DNA from: CBDDHT01 sp965227905
Lineage (GTDB): Bacteria > Pseudomonadota > Alphaproteobacteria > Rhizobiales > Methyloligellaceae
Assembly (NCBI GenBank): GCA_965227905.1
Contig: OZ245780.1
Location: 248,001-312,000, forward strand
Reading direction: 5' to 3'
Length of the DNA: 64,000 nt
Below are positions 15,954 to 24,700 of the stretch, piece by piece (the first letter of the stretch is position 1; the number at the start of each line of letters is the position of its first letter). The notes under the pieces were generated by a model. It saw only the letters and a list, made by a program, of their open reading frames with translations. It made no database searches and was not told the DNA's origin. A program made the position numbers and the translations under genes.

Positions 15954-16574
15954 ATGGAAAATGTGCTGGTGCTCGTCCGCCACGGACAGAGCGAATGGAA
16001 CAAGCGCAATCTTTTCACAGGCTGGAAGGATGTCGACCTAACACCGGAAGGCGAAGCGGAAGCGCAAAAGGGTGGACTGCGGTTGAAAGCGGAGGGTCTC
16101 ACCTTCGATATCGCCTATACGAGCGCACTCAAACGGGCGCAGCGCACCCTCGATATCATTCTGGAGCAGCTTGGCCAGAGCGATCTGGAAATCATTCGCG
16201 ACCAAGCGCTGAACGAACGCGACTATGGCGATCTCGTCGGGCTCAATAAGGACGATGCCAAGAAAAAATGGGGCGAAGAGCAGGTCCATATCTGGCGCCG
16301 CTCATTCGATACACCGCCACCGGGTGGCGAGAGTCTGAAGGATACTGCCGAGCGGGTTTTACCCTATTTCGATGCCCATATTCTTCCCGAAGTGCAGGCT
16401 GGCAAGAACGTCATCGTTTCAGCGCACGGAAATTCGCTGCGTGCATTGATCATGCAGTTGGAAGCATTGTCCGGCGAGGAAATCCTCAAGCGCGAACTCG
16501 CAACCGGTGTGCCGATGATCTATCGCCTCAACGCCGATGGCACTGCCGCCGATCGCCGCGACCTCGCAGCATAG
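15954..16574 (+). CDS. gpmA: 2,3-bisphosphoglycerate-dependent phosphoglycerate mutase
   Basis: A 206-residue glycolytic enzyme interconverting 3- and 2-phosphoglycerate. The phosphohistidine motif LVRHGQSEWN is at residues 7-16 (His10) and the second catalytic His is in SAHGNSLRALI. The stretch RRSFDTPPPGG is typical of true GpmA rather than of general histidine phosphatases. It is shorter than the E. coli enzyme, as is usual in rhizobia. CAAGGAAA lies upstream of the ATG. Probably cotranscribed with dapB. Confidence 0.94.
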   Translation: MENVLVLVRHGQSEWNKRNLFTGWKDVDLTPEGEAEAQKGGLRLKAEGLTFDIAYTSALKRAQRTLDIILEQLGQSDLEIIRDQALNERDYGDLVGLNKDDAKKKWGEEQVHIWRRSFDTPPPGGESLKDTAERVLPYFDAHILPEVQAGKNVIVSAHGNSLRALIMQLEALSGEEILKRELATGVPMIYRLNADGTAADRRDLAA

Positions 16575-16584
16575 ACCGTTCCAG

Positions 16585-17046
16585 CTATTGCTCATCAGAT
16601 TCCGTTTCGTCGGAGACGAGAGCATTGAAGTTCGCGAAGAACTTCTCCGCGAGTGACGTCGCCGTGCCCTTAAGGAGACGGGCGCCGAGTTGAGCGATCT
16701 TGCCAGAGACGTCGGCAGTCACGTCGTAGGAGAGGCGGGTGCCTTCGGGGATCGCCTCGAGTGAGATCCGTGCACTCCCCTTGGCCTTGCCGGCAGCGCC
16801 CCCCGAACCGCGACCCGACAAGGTATATCCATTTGGCGGGTCCAGATCACCGAGTTCGACTTCGCCTGAAAACTTCGCCTTGATCGGTCCGATCTTGGTC
16901 GTGACCTTGGCGGTGAATTCCGTATCGCTCACCTTCTCGAGAGAGTCGCAGCCCGGAATTGACTGGCGCAGAACCTCCGGATCGTTCAGGGCATCCCAGA
17001 CGGCAGATGGCGGGACATTGATATCGCTCTCACCTGTGATGTTCAT
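16585..17046 (-). CDS. CoxG-like SRPBCC domain protein
   Basis: A 153-residue protein of the carbon-monoxide-dehydrogenase subunit G family. It has the SRPBCC lipid-binding fold, shown by VWDALNDPEVLRQSIPGCDSLE near the N-terminus and GSGGAAGKAKGSARISLE in the middle. Family members anchor molybdenum hydroxylases to the membrane or carry lipophilic molecules. Two molybdenum hydroxylase operons lie 3 to 11 kb downstream. ATG 17046 is preferred (GGAG ten bases upstream); ATG 17055 is an alternative. The gene converges on gpmA with a gap of ten bases. Confidence 0.85.
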   Translation of the reverse strand: MNITGESDINVPPSAVWDALNDPEVLRQSIPGCDSLEKVSDTEFTAKVTTKIGPIKAKFSGEVELGDLDPPNGYTLSGRGSGGAAGKAKGSARISLEAIPEGTRLSYDVTADVSGKIAQLGARLLKGTATSLAEKFFANFNALVSDETESDEQ

Positions 17047-17131
17047 TTCCGCCATTCTCCGGGCTTGACCTACCGTTCCCAACCTCACATGCATCGGCGG
17101 AGGAGAGTTGGCAAGTCCAAGAGGAACAACA

Positions 17132-17545
17132 ATGCTCACGACAACAATCACGCCGCGCGTTAGCGAGACCGACGGCGCCGGACATATCAACAATACGTTC
17201 GTACCTGTCTGGTTCGAGGCTGGACGGCTGGAGATCTTTCGAGCGCTGACACCTGACCTCTCATTTGAAGGATGGCGCGTGGCGCTGGTGAACATGAATG
17301 TCGACTTCAGGGCTCAACTCTATTTCGGCGAGGACTGCCAGATTGAGACCTGGATCGAGCATGTCGGCAATAAGAGCTTTAAGGTCGGCGAGCGGATCCT
17401 CCAGCGGGGTCAGGTTTGTGCCGAAGGCACATGCGTCTATGTCTATTTCGACATCGGAGCCCAACAGTCGCGCGTGATCCCTGACAAGGAGCGCGCCTGG
17501 CTCGAATCCCACCTACCCGGCGGTCCAACCGCCGTCGATCAGTAA
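17132..17545 (+). CDS. Acyl-CoA thioesterase, 4HBT hotdog family
   Basis: A 137-residue hotdog-fold protein. The 4HBT signature SETDGAGHINNTFVPVWFEAGR (residues about 11-32) carries the usual active-site Asp and the HINN segment. Probable hydrolysis of an acyl-CoA of unknown chain. Start 17132 has GAGGAAC upstream. It is divergent from the CoxG-like gene. Its last 33 bases overlap the end of the SDR gene on the other strand, so the two mRNAs are complementary at their 3' ends. Confidence 0.85.
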   Translation: MLTTTITPRVSETDGAGHINNTFVPVWFEAGRLEIFRALTPDLSFEGWRVALVNMNVDFRAQLYFGEDCQIETWIEHVGNKSFKVGERILQRGQVCAEGTCVYVYFDIGAQQSRVIPDKERAWLESHLPGGPTAVDQ

Positions 17546-18280
17546 CGCCGATCCCGTAATCAGTGCCGATGCATCGGACGCCAGAAAGACCACAGCCCCC
17601 ATAATATCCTCGACCTCGCCAACGCGGTCCAACTTGATCTTCGACATGATCCAGGCAACCTTCTCGGGGTCCGCGAAGGTCGGCTCCGTCAGGGGTGTAC
17701 GAATGAATGTCGGCCCGATCGTGTTGACGCGAATGGCATGGGGACCGAGTTCGATTGCCATCGATCGCGATAAGCCCTCTAACGCATGTTTGGATGCGGA
17801 ATAGACGGTCCTGTCGATGCCGCCCACATGGCCCATTTGCGATGAAGTATGGATGATGGAGCCACCTTTACCTGCTTCGATCATTCCGCGGGCAACCGCC
17901 TGCGCAACGAAATAGGCAGCCCGGAAATTGACATCCATCACGGTGTCGAAATCGTCTTCCGTCGTATCGACCATCCTGGCGTGACGACTTGTTCCGACAT
18001 TGTTGAAGAGAATATCGAAGGGCCCGAGTTCAGCGACAGCCTCGCGAATCGCAGCCGTATCCGTTACATCGATCGTCAGCGCGTCGGCTTGGCCACCCGC
18101 GGCCTCAATTGCAGACACAATGGCATCGAGATCGTCCTTGGAACGTGCGGCCAGCGTCACATGAGCTCCGGCTTCCGCCAACGCCGCCGCACCAGCCAAA
18201 CCGATCCCCCGGGAGGCGCCCGATACAAGCGCCTTGCGACCATCGAGCCGAAAGGAGGGTGTTTTGGGGAGCATCGTCAT
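17513..18280 (-). CDS. Short-chain dehydrogenase/reductase
   Basis: A 255-residue SDR with the NAD(P) motif SGASRGIGLAGAAAL (about residues 20-34), NNVGTS for the NNAG element, catalytic Ser in HTSSQMG and YSASK with Tyr and Lys. The end LITGSALLIDGGWTAG is classic. Its ATG overlaps the TGA of the upstream histidinol-dehydrogenase-like gene (ATGA), so the two are translationally coupled. Together they may oxidise two hydroxyls of one polyol-like substrate (inference). The substrate is not readable from sequence. Confidence 0.92.
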   Translation of the reverse strand: MTMLPKTPSFRLDGRKALVSGASRGIGLAGAAALAEAGAHVTLAARSKDDLDAIVSAIEAAGGQADALTIDVTDTAAIREAVAELGPFDILFNNVGTSRHARMVDTTEDDFDTVMDVNFRAAYFVAQAVARGMIEAGKGGSIIHTSSQMGHVGGIDRTVYSASKHALEGLSRSMAIELGPHAIRVNTIGPTFIRTPLTEPTFADPEKVAWIMSKIKLDRVGEVEDIMGAVVFLASDASALITGSALLIDGGWTAG

Positions 18281-19584
18281 TCCGCGGCCTCGCCATAAGG
18301 AATGTTGCGGCCACCATAACGCCGAACACGCACATTCGCCTGTTCGGCATGCCCGACGAAGCCCTCAAGCATGCAGAGCCGAGAGCAAGCCTCACCGACC
18401 TGAGTCGATGCCTCGTCCGTCAGAACTTTCTGGTAGGTGTGGGTCTTGATGAACTTACCGACCCACAAACCGCCGGTGTAACGGCCTGCACGTTTGGTCG
18501 GCAGCGTATGATTGGTGCCGATAACCTTGTCGCCATAGGCGACATTGGTGCGCGGCCCCAGGAACAGGGCACCGTAGTTGGTCATATTCTCCAGGAACCA
18601 GTCGTCCCGGTCCGTCATGATCTGGACGTGCTCTGATGCGATCCGATCAGCTTGCTCAAGCATCTCGTCATAGCTGTCACAGAGAATAACTTCACCATAA
18701 TCCTTCCATGACTGAGCTGCGACCTCCGCTGTCGGCAATATCTCCAGAAGTCGCGCAACTTCGGCGCTCGTCGCCTCGGCAAGCTTGCGGGAATTGGTGA
18801 TTAGAACCGCCGGCGAATTCGTGCCGTGCTCCGCCTGGCCCAACAGATCGGTGGCACAGATCTCGGCATCGACCGTATCGTCCGCCACGATCAGCGTCTC
18901 TGTCGGTCCGGCGAACAGATCGATGCCAACACGGCCATAGAGCTGGCGCTTTGCCTCAGCAACAAATGCATTGCCGGGCCCGACCAACATATCGACCGGT
19001 TCGATGGTCTCGGTTCCGAGTGCCATGGCACCGACGGCCTGAGTTCCACCAAGCACTAGAATTTCGTCTGCGCCCCCCATATGCATCGCAGCGACGATGG
19101 CAGGATGGGCACCACCTTCGAAGGGCGGTGCCGAGGCCACAACTCGTTTGACCCCGGCCACCTTGGCGGTCACCACGCTCATATGGGCGGAGGCTACCAT
19201 CGGATATTTGCCGCCCGGCACATAACAGCCGACCGAATTTACCGGAATGTTCTTGTGGCCGAGGACGACGCCTGGAAGTGTCTCGACCTCGACATCGCGA
19301 AGCGCCGACTTCTGATGCTCCGCGAAATTGCGAACCTGCTCCTGAGCAAATCGGATGTCATCGAGATCGCGTTGCGCAACCTTACCCATCGCTTCTTCGA
19401 TTTCGGTTTCCGACAACTTGAACGTCTCCGGTGACCAATTATCGAATTTCTCGGAAAGCTCGCGCACCGCTGCGTCGCCCCTTCCATCAATGTCGGCAAG
19501 GATTCCCTCAACGATTTTGCGGACCTGTGCATCGTCATCCGCACGCTCGCCCTGAGGTTTCCCTCTTTTCAGATACTCGGCCAT
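18277..19584 (-). CDS. Histidinol-dehydrogenase-family enzyme, HpsN-like
   Basis: A 435-residue zinc and NAD-dependent enzyme of the HisD superfamily. GAGAAG precedes the ATG. Recognisable HisD elements are YVPGGKYPM, GPGNAFVAEAKRQLYG, IDLFAGPTE, GQAEHGTNSPA and ASEHVQI with the catalytic His. The N-terminus (YLKRGKP) and the IPVNSVGCYVPGG variant fit the paralogous branch that includes sulfopropanediol dehydrogenase HpsN, not the biosynthetic HisD, and no his genes lie nearby. The coupled SDR gene supports a catabolic role with a polyol or sulfonate diol. Assignment to dihydroxypropanesulfonate itself is only possible, not shown. Confidence 0.82.
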   Translation of the reverse strand: MAEYLKRGKPQGERADDDAQVRKIVEGILADIDGRGDAAVRELSEKFDNWSPETFKLSETEIEEAMGKVAQRDLDDIRFAQEQVRNFAEHQKSALRDVEVETLPGVVLGHKNIPVNSVGCYVPGGKYPMVASAHMSVVTAKVAGVKRVVASAPPFEGGAHPAIVAAMHMGGADEILVLGGTQAVGAMALGTETIEPVDMLVGPGNAFVAEAKRQLYGRVGIDLFAGPTETLIVADDTVDAEICATDLLGQAEHGTNSPAVLITNSRKLAEATSAEVARLLEILPTAEVAAQSWKDYGEVILCDSYDEMLEQADRIASEHVQIMTDRDDWFLENMTNYGALFLGPRTNVAYGDKVIGTNHTLPTKRAGRYTGGLWVGKFIKTHTYQKVLTDEASTQVGEACSRLCMLEGFVGHAEQANVRVRRYGGRNIPYGEAAE

Positions 19585-19722
19585 TTTTCTTCTCCCGTCA
19601 GTCGACGCGCATTGCGGAGCATTTCGGTCACTGTCGCATCGTCATAGCTTGCCTGGGTCCTGCTCGCCATAGTGACCGGCGCGATCTTTCCGGCTCTCGC
19701 ACAATTCTTGTGTGCATGTGGC

Positions 19723-19760
19723 CATATTCTCATCCCGCTTTAGCCATGTATAAGAATATG
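19723..19760. promoter_or_regulatory. Weak inverted repeat in divergent promoter region
   Basis: CATATTCT (19723-19730) and AGAATATG (19753-19760), 22 bases apart, just upstream of the molybdenum hydroxylase operon. It could be an operator. No regulator gene is adjacent, so this is low confidence. Confidence 0.25.
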
Positions 19761-19785
19761 AGCGAAACGAAGGACATATCCGAGG

Positions 19786-20265
19786 ATGCACACTCTCTCC
19801 GTTACAGTGAACGGGACTGAACACACAGCGCAAGCTGATGCCCGCACACTGCTGTCCGATTTTCTGCGCAGCACACTCGGATTGACCGGCTGCCATGTCG
19901 GTTGTGATACAAGCCAATGCGGCGCCTGTGTCGTGCGGGTCGATGGTGAGACCGTCAAGAGTTGCGCTATTCTTGCCGTCCAGGTCGACGGGACCGAGAT
20001 CACAACGATCGAAGGCCTGGCCGACGGCGAAAAGTTGCACCCCATGCAGCAGGCTTTCCGCGACCATCACGCGCTCCAATGCGGTTTCTGCACACCCGGC
20101 ATGGTGATGGCCGCCGTCGCATTGGTGGAAGATAATCCTGATCCGACCGATGACGAGGTCCGCCGCGGTCTCGAGGGCAATCTCTGCCGATGTACCGGTT
20201 ATGTGAATATTGTCGCGGCCGTAAGGGCTGGCGCCGAGATGATGCGGAGTAACGGCGATGCATGA
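19786..20265 (+). CDS. Molybdenum hydroxylase small subunit, 2x[2Fe-2S] (CoxS type)
   Basis: A 159-residue iron-sulfur subunit that carries electrons from the molybdenum centre to FAD. Both clusters are complete: C40, C45, C48 and C60 for the plant-type cluster, and C99, C102, C134 and C136 for the C-terminal one (QCGFCTPGM, CRCTGY). It opens a three-gene operon: the next gene overlaps it by eight bases. Its separate-subunit layout is that of CO dehydrogenase-like enzymes. The catalytic subunit says it is not a classical CO oxidiser. Confidence 0.95.
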   Translation: MHTLSVTVNGTEHTAQADARTLLSDFLRSTLGLTGCHVGCDTSQCGACVVRVDGETVKSCAILAVQVDGTEITTIEGLADGEKLHPMQQAFRDHHALQCGFCTPGMVMAAVALVEDNPDPTDDEVRRGLEGNLCRCTGYVNIVAAVRAGAEMMRSNGDA

Positions 20266-21049
20266 GTTTGCCTATCACCGCCCCTCTTCCGTCGACGAAG
20301 CTCTTGGGATCTACGAAGAGGCGGACGACGGACTCTATCTCGCCGGCGGTCAGACGCTGATACCGGTGCTGAAACAGCGCCTCGCCATGCCATCGGATGT
20401 GATCGATTTGAGTGCGATTGACGCTCTAAACGGCCTTTCCGAAGAAGACGATGCGATCAGGGTCGGCGCGATGACCTCACATGCCGCTATTGCCGCGTCG
20501 GAGCTTGTGGCTGGCAAGCTGCCGGCCCTCGCAACACTCGCATCCCATATCGGCGATCCGCATGTGCGCAACCGGGGGACACTCGGCGGCTCCATCGCCA
20601 ATGCCGATCCTGCTGCCGATTATCCGGCGGCAATCGTCGGAACCAGCGCAACCGTGCATACCAATCGCCGAGAGATCCCGGCGGACGACTTCTTCACCGG
20701 TTTCTTCGAGACGGCATTGGAGGAAGGCGAACTTGTTACCCATGTCGTGTTTCCCATTCCCGACAAAGCCGCTTATGCCAAAGCGCCCAATCCCGCTTCG
20801 CGATACGCGATGGTTGGCGTCTTTGCAGCGATTGGCGCCGACGGTCCACGCATTGCCGTGACAGGCGCCGCCGGCAGCGTGTATCGGATCGAAGATATGG
20901 AATATGCCCTGAGAGCCGAATGGTCTGCCGATCGCATCAGCGACATCATCATCGAGACAAAAGACTTCAACGACGACATGCATGCCTCTGCCGACTATCG
21001 CGCGCATCTTGTTTCCGTCATGGCGCGCCGCGCCGTTGCCGCTGCCTGA
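20258..21049 (+). CDS. Molybdenum hydroxylase medium FAD subunit (CoxM type)
   Basis: A 263-residue FAD-binding subunit. The two FAD pyrophosphate motifs are present: AGGQTLIPVLKQRLA (residues about 29-43) and RGTLGGSIANADPAADYPAA (about 105-124). The N-terminus (FAYHRP-like EFAYHRPSSVDEALG) is typical. It overlaps the small subunit gene and is followed after ten bases by the large subunit gene, so the three are expressed together. Confidence 0.94.
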   Translation: MHEFAYHRPSSVDEALGIYEEADDGLYLAGGQTLIPVLKQRLAMPSDVIDLSAIDALNGLSEEDDAIRVGAMTSHAAIAASELVAGKLPALATLASHIGDPHVRNRGTLGGSIANADPAADYPAAIVGTSATVHTNRREIPADDFFTGFFETALEEGELVTHVVFPIPDKAAYAKAPNPASRYAMVGVFAAIGADGPRIAVTGAAGSVYRIEDMEYALRAEWSADRISDIIIETKDFNDDMHASADYRAHLVSVMARRAVAAA

Positions 21050-21059
21050 AGGATCGATC

Positions 21060-23390
21060 ATGACCGTAAAGCTCGACATCGGGTCTTCTGTTCGACGCAG
21101 CGAGGACATCCGCTTTCTGCAAGGCAAGGGCCGGTACATTGACGACATCATGGACGCGGGCCTGGCCCACGGTGTTTTCCTGCGGTCCACCGAGGCGCAC
21201 GCCATAATCAAGTCCATCGACACCTCCGAAGCGCAGGCGCATCCCGGTGTCCTTCTCGTTCTCACCGGGAAGGAGTGGAACGAGCAGGGATTCGGTCCGA
21301 TACCGAACAACTCAGCGACGAAGAAAAACAAGGACGGCAGCGACTATTTCGTACCACCGCGCCATTGCCTCCCGCTGGACCGCGTGCGGTTTGCGGGAGA
21401 GGCTGTCGCGCTGGTCGTTGCGGAGTCGTTCGAGCAGGCCCGTGACGCCGCAGAGCTGATCGATATCGACTATGAAGAACTCGAAGCCGTTACCGATCTG
21501 ATGCGCGCCGCAGAAGACGATGCACCACGGATCTGGGACGACATTCCCAACAATGTCAGTATCGATTTCGAACTCGGCGATGCAGAGCGAACGAAAGAAC
21601 TTTTCGAAAGTGCCGACCATGTCGTTACCCTTGATGTCAAAAACAACAAGGTCACGTCCGTCCCGATCGAACCGCGCGGCGCAATCGCGTCGTACGATAC
21701 CGATACAGACAGCTACACGCTCATCAACGCTTCGCAGAACATCCATGCGAACCGCAATATCTTCGCCGAGAAGATCCTGAATATCGAACCGGAGAAGCTC
21801 CATCATCTGGCGCCGGATGTCGGCGGCGGATTCGGCGCAAAGAACAGCGTTTATCCGGAACCTGCCGTCCTGCTTCATGCCGCGAAGAAGACGGAGCGGA
21901 CGATCAAATGGATCAACGATCGCGGCCAGAGCTTCTTGTCCGATACCCATGGCCGCGGCCAGACAACCCATGCAGAGCTCGCATTGGACAAAGACGGCAA
22001 GTTCCTTGCGCTCAGATGTACGACCATCGGCGATATAGGTGCCTATTGCGGCAGCGTCGGCCCTTTTACACCGACAGGGGGTTCTGCTCGGACACAGGGC
22101 GGCCCCTACGCCTTCGAGGCGATCCACTATCAGGCACGCGCCATCTTTACGAACACGGCGCCTCTTGATCCTTATCGTGGAGCTGGACGACCGGAAGCAA
22201 CGTATCTGCTCGAGCGCCTGGTTGAGTATGCAGCCCGGACACTCGACTTCGACCGGATCGAACTTCGGCGAAAGAACCTGATGCAGCCGCAAGACCTGCC
22301 AAGGAAGAGCCCGACCGGACTCGACATCGACTGCGGCAACTTTCCAGAAGTCTTTCGCCGCACGCTGGATATGACAGACCGGGATGGCTTTGCTGCACGC
22401 AAGGCCGCAAGTGAAAGCAACGGCAAACGCCTCGGATTTGCACTGTGCCCCTATCTGGAATGTACGGGAGGAGCCGCCAAGGAATTTGCCAGCGTGACGT
22501 TCGAGAGTGACGGAAGCGCCCGTCTTTCAATCGGCAGTCATTCGACAGGCATGGGTCACGAGACCTCTCTGCCACAGGTCCTGGCGGCAAAACTCGGTCT
22601 TCCGATCGATAGAATCGTCTTTGTCCAAGCCGATACCCAAGCGACACCTCTCGGCGGTGGTCATGGCGGATCGCGCGGCCTCGAAATGGGCGGTGGTGCT
22701 GTGTCCAAACTCTCGGACGAGATCTTCGAGAAAGCCCGTGCTCTCGCTGCGCATCTTCTCGAAACAGGTGAGGATGATCTCACCTTTACCGATGGTGTCT
22801 TCGAGGCGGCAGGCAGGCGGATGTCGATGACCCAGGTTGTTACGGCATCCTTCGATGCAGCACGCCTGCCTGACGGGATGGCACCAGGAAGCCTCAATAC
22901 GGAGACGACCTTCGAACGCAACTCCATATCCATTCCCAATGGCTGTCACGCAGCGGAAGCGGAAGTCGACCCCGAGACTGGTGAAGCCCGCATCACCCAC
23001 TATTGGGCGATGGATGACTTTGGCAACATCATCAATCCCATGCTTGCTGACGGTCAGGTCATGGGCGGTGTTGTTCAGGGTATCGGACAGGCACTGCTTG
23101 AGGAGTCGGTCTACGATCCGGATAGCGGACAGCTTCTCTCCGGTTCACTGATGGACTACGCGCTCCCTCGTGCCGACCATATCCCGCCGATGGATATCGC
23201 GTACTACGAAGACGCGCCAACCAAGCGTAATCCACTGGGTGTAAAAGGCTCCGGGGAAGCCGGATGCGTGGGCGCTCCGCCGGTCATCGTAAACGCTGTG
23301 CTAGATGCCCTTGTAGACGATGGTGTCCTGGACCTGGACATGCCACTGACGCCGGAGAAAGTCTGGAAGGCGTTATCCGAGGCGAAGTGA
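21060..23390 (+). CDS. Molybdenum hydroxylase large subunit (CoxL form II type)
   Basis: A 776-residue molybdopterin-binding catalytic subunit. The active-site loop reads YRGAGR (residues 372-377), the mark of form II enzymes, whereas true CO dehydrogenases have a CSFR-type loop. Also seen are APDVGGGFGAKN, GGGHGGSRGLEMGGGA and the catalytic Glu in VKGSGEAGC. Probable reaction: hydroxylation of an aldehyde, purine or N-heterocycle, substrate unknown. Start 21060 (AAGGATCG upstream) is chosen over a longer frame from 20982 that overlaps the FAD subunit gene. Confidence 0.93.
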   Translation: MTVKLDIGSSVRRSEDIRFLQGKGRYIDDIMDAGLAHGVFLRSTEAHAIIKSIDTSEAQAHPGVLLVLTGKEWNEQGFGPIPNNSATKKNKDGSDYFVPPRHCLPLDRVRFAGEAVALVVAESFEQARDAAELIDIDYEELEAVTDLMRAAEDDAPRIWDDIPNNVSIDFELGDAERTKELFESADHVVTLDVKNNKVTSVPIEPRGAIASYDTDTDSYTLINASQNIHANRNIFAEKILNIEPEKLHHLAPDVGGGFGAKNSVYPEPAVLLHAAKKTERTIKWINDRGQSFLSDTHGRGQTTHAELALDKDGKFLALRCTTIGDIGAYCGSVGPFTPTGGSARTQGGPYAFEAIHYQARAIFTNTAPLDPYRGAGRPEATYLLERLVEYAARTLDFDRIELRRKNLMQPQDLPRKSPTGLDIDCGNFPEVFRRTLDMTDRDGFAARKAASESNGKRLGFALCPYLECTGGAAKEFASVTFESDGSARLSIGSHSTGMGHETSLPQVLAAKLGLPIDRIVFVQADTQATPLGGGHGGSRGLEMGGGAVSKLSDEIFEKARALAAHLLETGEDDLTFTDGVFEAAGRRMSMTQVVTASFDAARLPDGMAPGSLNTETTFERNSISIPNGCHAAEAEVDPETGEARITHYWAMDDFGNIINPMLADGQVMGGVVQGIGQALLEESVYDPDSGQLLSGSLMDYALPRADHIPPMDIAYYEDAPTKRNPLGVKGSGEAGCVGAPPVIVNAVLDALVDDGVLDLDMPLTPEKVWKALSEAK

Positions 23391-23415
23391 GAGATCTCGA
23401 ATCAAACTCTTTGAA

Positions 23416-23494
23416 TCCCGCACTTGATGCAGGATCCAGGGCAACAGCAAGATGCTGTGCATAGTAGCCCTGGGCCCCGGATCAAGTCCGGGGC
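23416..23494. repeat. Composite palindromic element, copy 1
   Basis: Three nested parts: a palindrome around CCCGCACTTGATGCAGG, an arm CCAGGGC that pairs with GCCCTGG across a loop, and a palindrome CCCCGGATCAAGTCCGGGG (23474-23492). The same parts occur in reverse order at 38881-38957. It separates two convergent molybdenum hydroxylase operons and may terminate both. Confidence 0.8.
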
Positions 23495-23515
23495 GTTGTT
23501 GGTGTTGTGTTCAAA

Positions 23516-24700
23516 TCATGAAAAGAGCCGCTTCCAAAGTCCGCGCAGGCGGGCAGCGATCACCGACCATATCAAAGACCCGGCTTTAAGTTCGGCGGCT
23601 GCAGCCGGCTCGCTGTCAGGCGATGAGATCTGGGCTTCGAGATTCTGCGCGAACGCATCAGCAAGACGGGCCACCACATCTTTGACGAGACCGCCACGAC
23701 TGAACTGGGCCAACGGTCCGGCTAGCGCATAGGAAAGCGTCACGTCGACCTGCGTCCCCCCGTCGTCCGTCTCAATCAAGGTATAGGTCACGCGCCCGCG
23801 TGCACGTGATGCGCTGTCCTGATCCAGACCGGCCCCTTCGACGATACCGGTATGGCTTTCGTCATCGCGCGACAATCGACCATGGCCTGCAAAGCTTGCG
23901 CTGATGGGACCGAGCTTCACGGCGATGCGGCCAGAGACTCTGTTCCCCTCAACAGGCTCGTCGAGCTCGACTCCAGGCATCGCACGGGCGACCCGTCCGA
24001 TGTCAGCCATATGCGCCCACACCGTCTCCCGAGGATGGTTGACCTGAAAACCTTGTTCCAGAGTCGTAAAAGCACCCTCGTCCGAGAGATCGAGCGCGTC
24101 GTCACTGGCATCCAAAGGCTCGGCACTGGCGATCGTCTTGACCGGTGCCGAAACATCGCCGGCATCGCCCGAGTCCGGCGCATCCGGACCCGGCGCCGGT
24201 CCGATCGAACGCCTCGCATTAGTGTCCTCGGCACCATCGACACGCTCGGCCATCACATCGCCAATGGCTGCGACAATGCCCATATAGCCCGTGCAGCGAC
24301 ACAGATTGCCGCTCATCTCCAGCCGGATCTCATCATGGCTCAAGCCGGATTTGCGCCGGATCAGATCGCGCGCTGCCACCAGCATGCCCGGCGTGCAATA
24401 CCCGCATTGCAGGGCGTGGTTTTCCTGGAAGGCCCGCCGCAGACGTGCCATCAGCGCATCGTCATCGAAGCCCTCGACGGTGCGAACATGTGCACCGTCC
24501 ACTGCAGCAGCATAGGTGATGCAAGATCGCGTGATTTCACCGTCGATCTCGACGGTACAGGCACCGCAGATCCCGTGCTCGCACCCGATATGCGTGCCCG
24601 TCAACAGCAGCTGTTCGCGAAGGAAATCGGCGAGATGGGTGCGCGGTTCAACGTCAGCCTCGACGAGGCGATCGTTCACATGCAAGCGGATCTGAGTCAT
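23516..24700 (-). CDS. Fusion of [2Fe-2S] small subunit (CoxS) with CoxG domain
   Basis: A 394-residue protein. Residues 1-150 are a complete CoxS subunit: C40, C45, C48, C60, C99, C102, C134 and C136. An acidic, Pro/Ala-rich linker (about 152-205) leads to a CoxG-type SRPBCC domain (about 215-355; VWAHMADIGRVARAMPGVELDE). The C-terminal tail is hydrophobic and basic (SLIWSVIAARLRGLWKRLFS) and could lie on the membrane. In known systems CoxG is a separate membrane-anchoring protein, so this gene would tether its own hydroxylase (inference). ATG 24700 overlaps the stop of the upstream FAD subunit gene. Third and last gene of a leftward operon. Confidence 0.93.
   Translation of the reverse strand: MTQIRLHVNDRLVEADVEPRTHLADFLREQLLLTGTHIGCEHGICGACTVEIDGEITRSCITYAAAVDGAHVRTVEGFDDDALMARLRRAFQENHALQCGYCTPGMLVAARDLIRRKSGLSHDEIRLEMSGNLCRCTGYMGIVAAIGDVMAERVDGAEDTNARRSIGPAPGPDAPDSGDAGDVSAPVKTIASAEPLDASDDALDLSDEGAFTTLEQGFQVNHPRETVWAHMADIGRVARAMPGVELDEPVEGNRVSGRIAVKLGPISASFAGHGRLSRDDESHTGIVEGAGLDQDSASRARGRVTYTLIETDDGGTQVDVTLSYALAGPLAQFSRGGLVKDVVARLADAFAQNLEAQISSPDSEPAAAAELKAGSLIWSVIAARLRGLWKRLFS

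Noticed and set aside
17513..17545. Antisense regulation through overlapping 3' ends of the thioesterase and SDR genes
   Set aside because: A 33-base convergent overlap is common in compact genomes, and nothing else supports a regulatory role.
20477..21331. Reverse open frame of 284 codons within the hydroxylase operon
   Set aside because: It lies fully opposite the FAD and large subunit genes, which have clear motifs.
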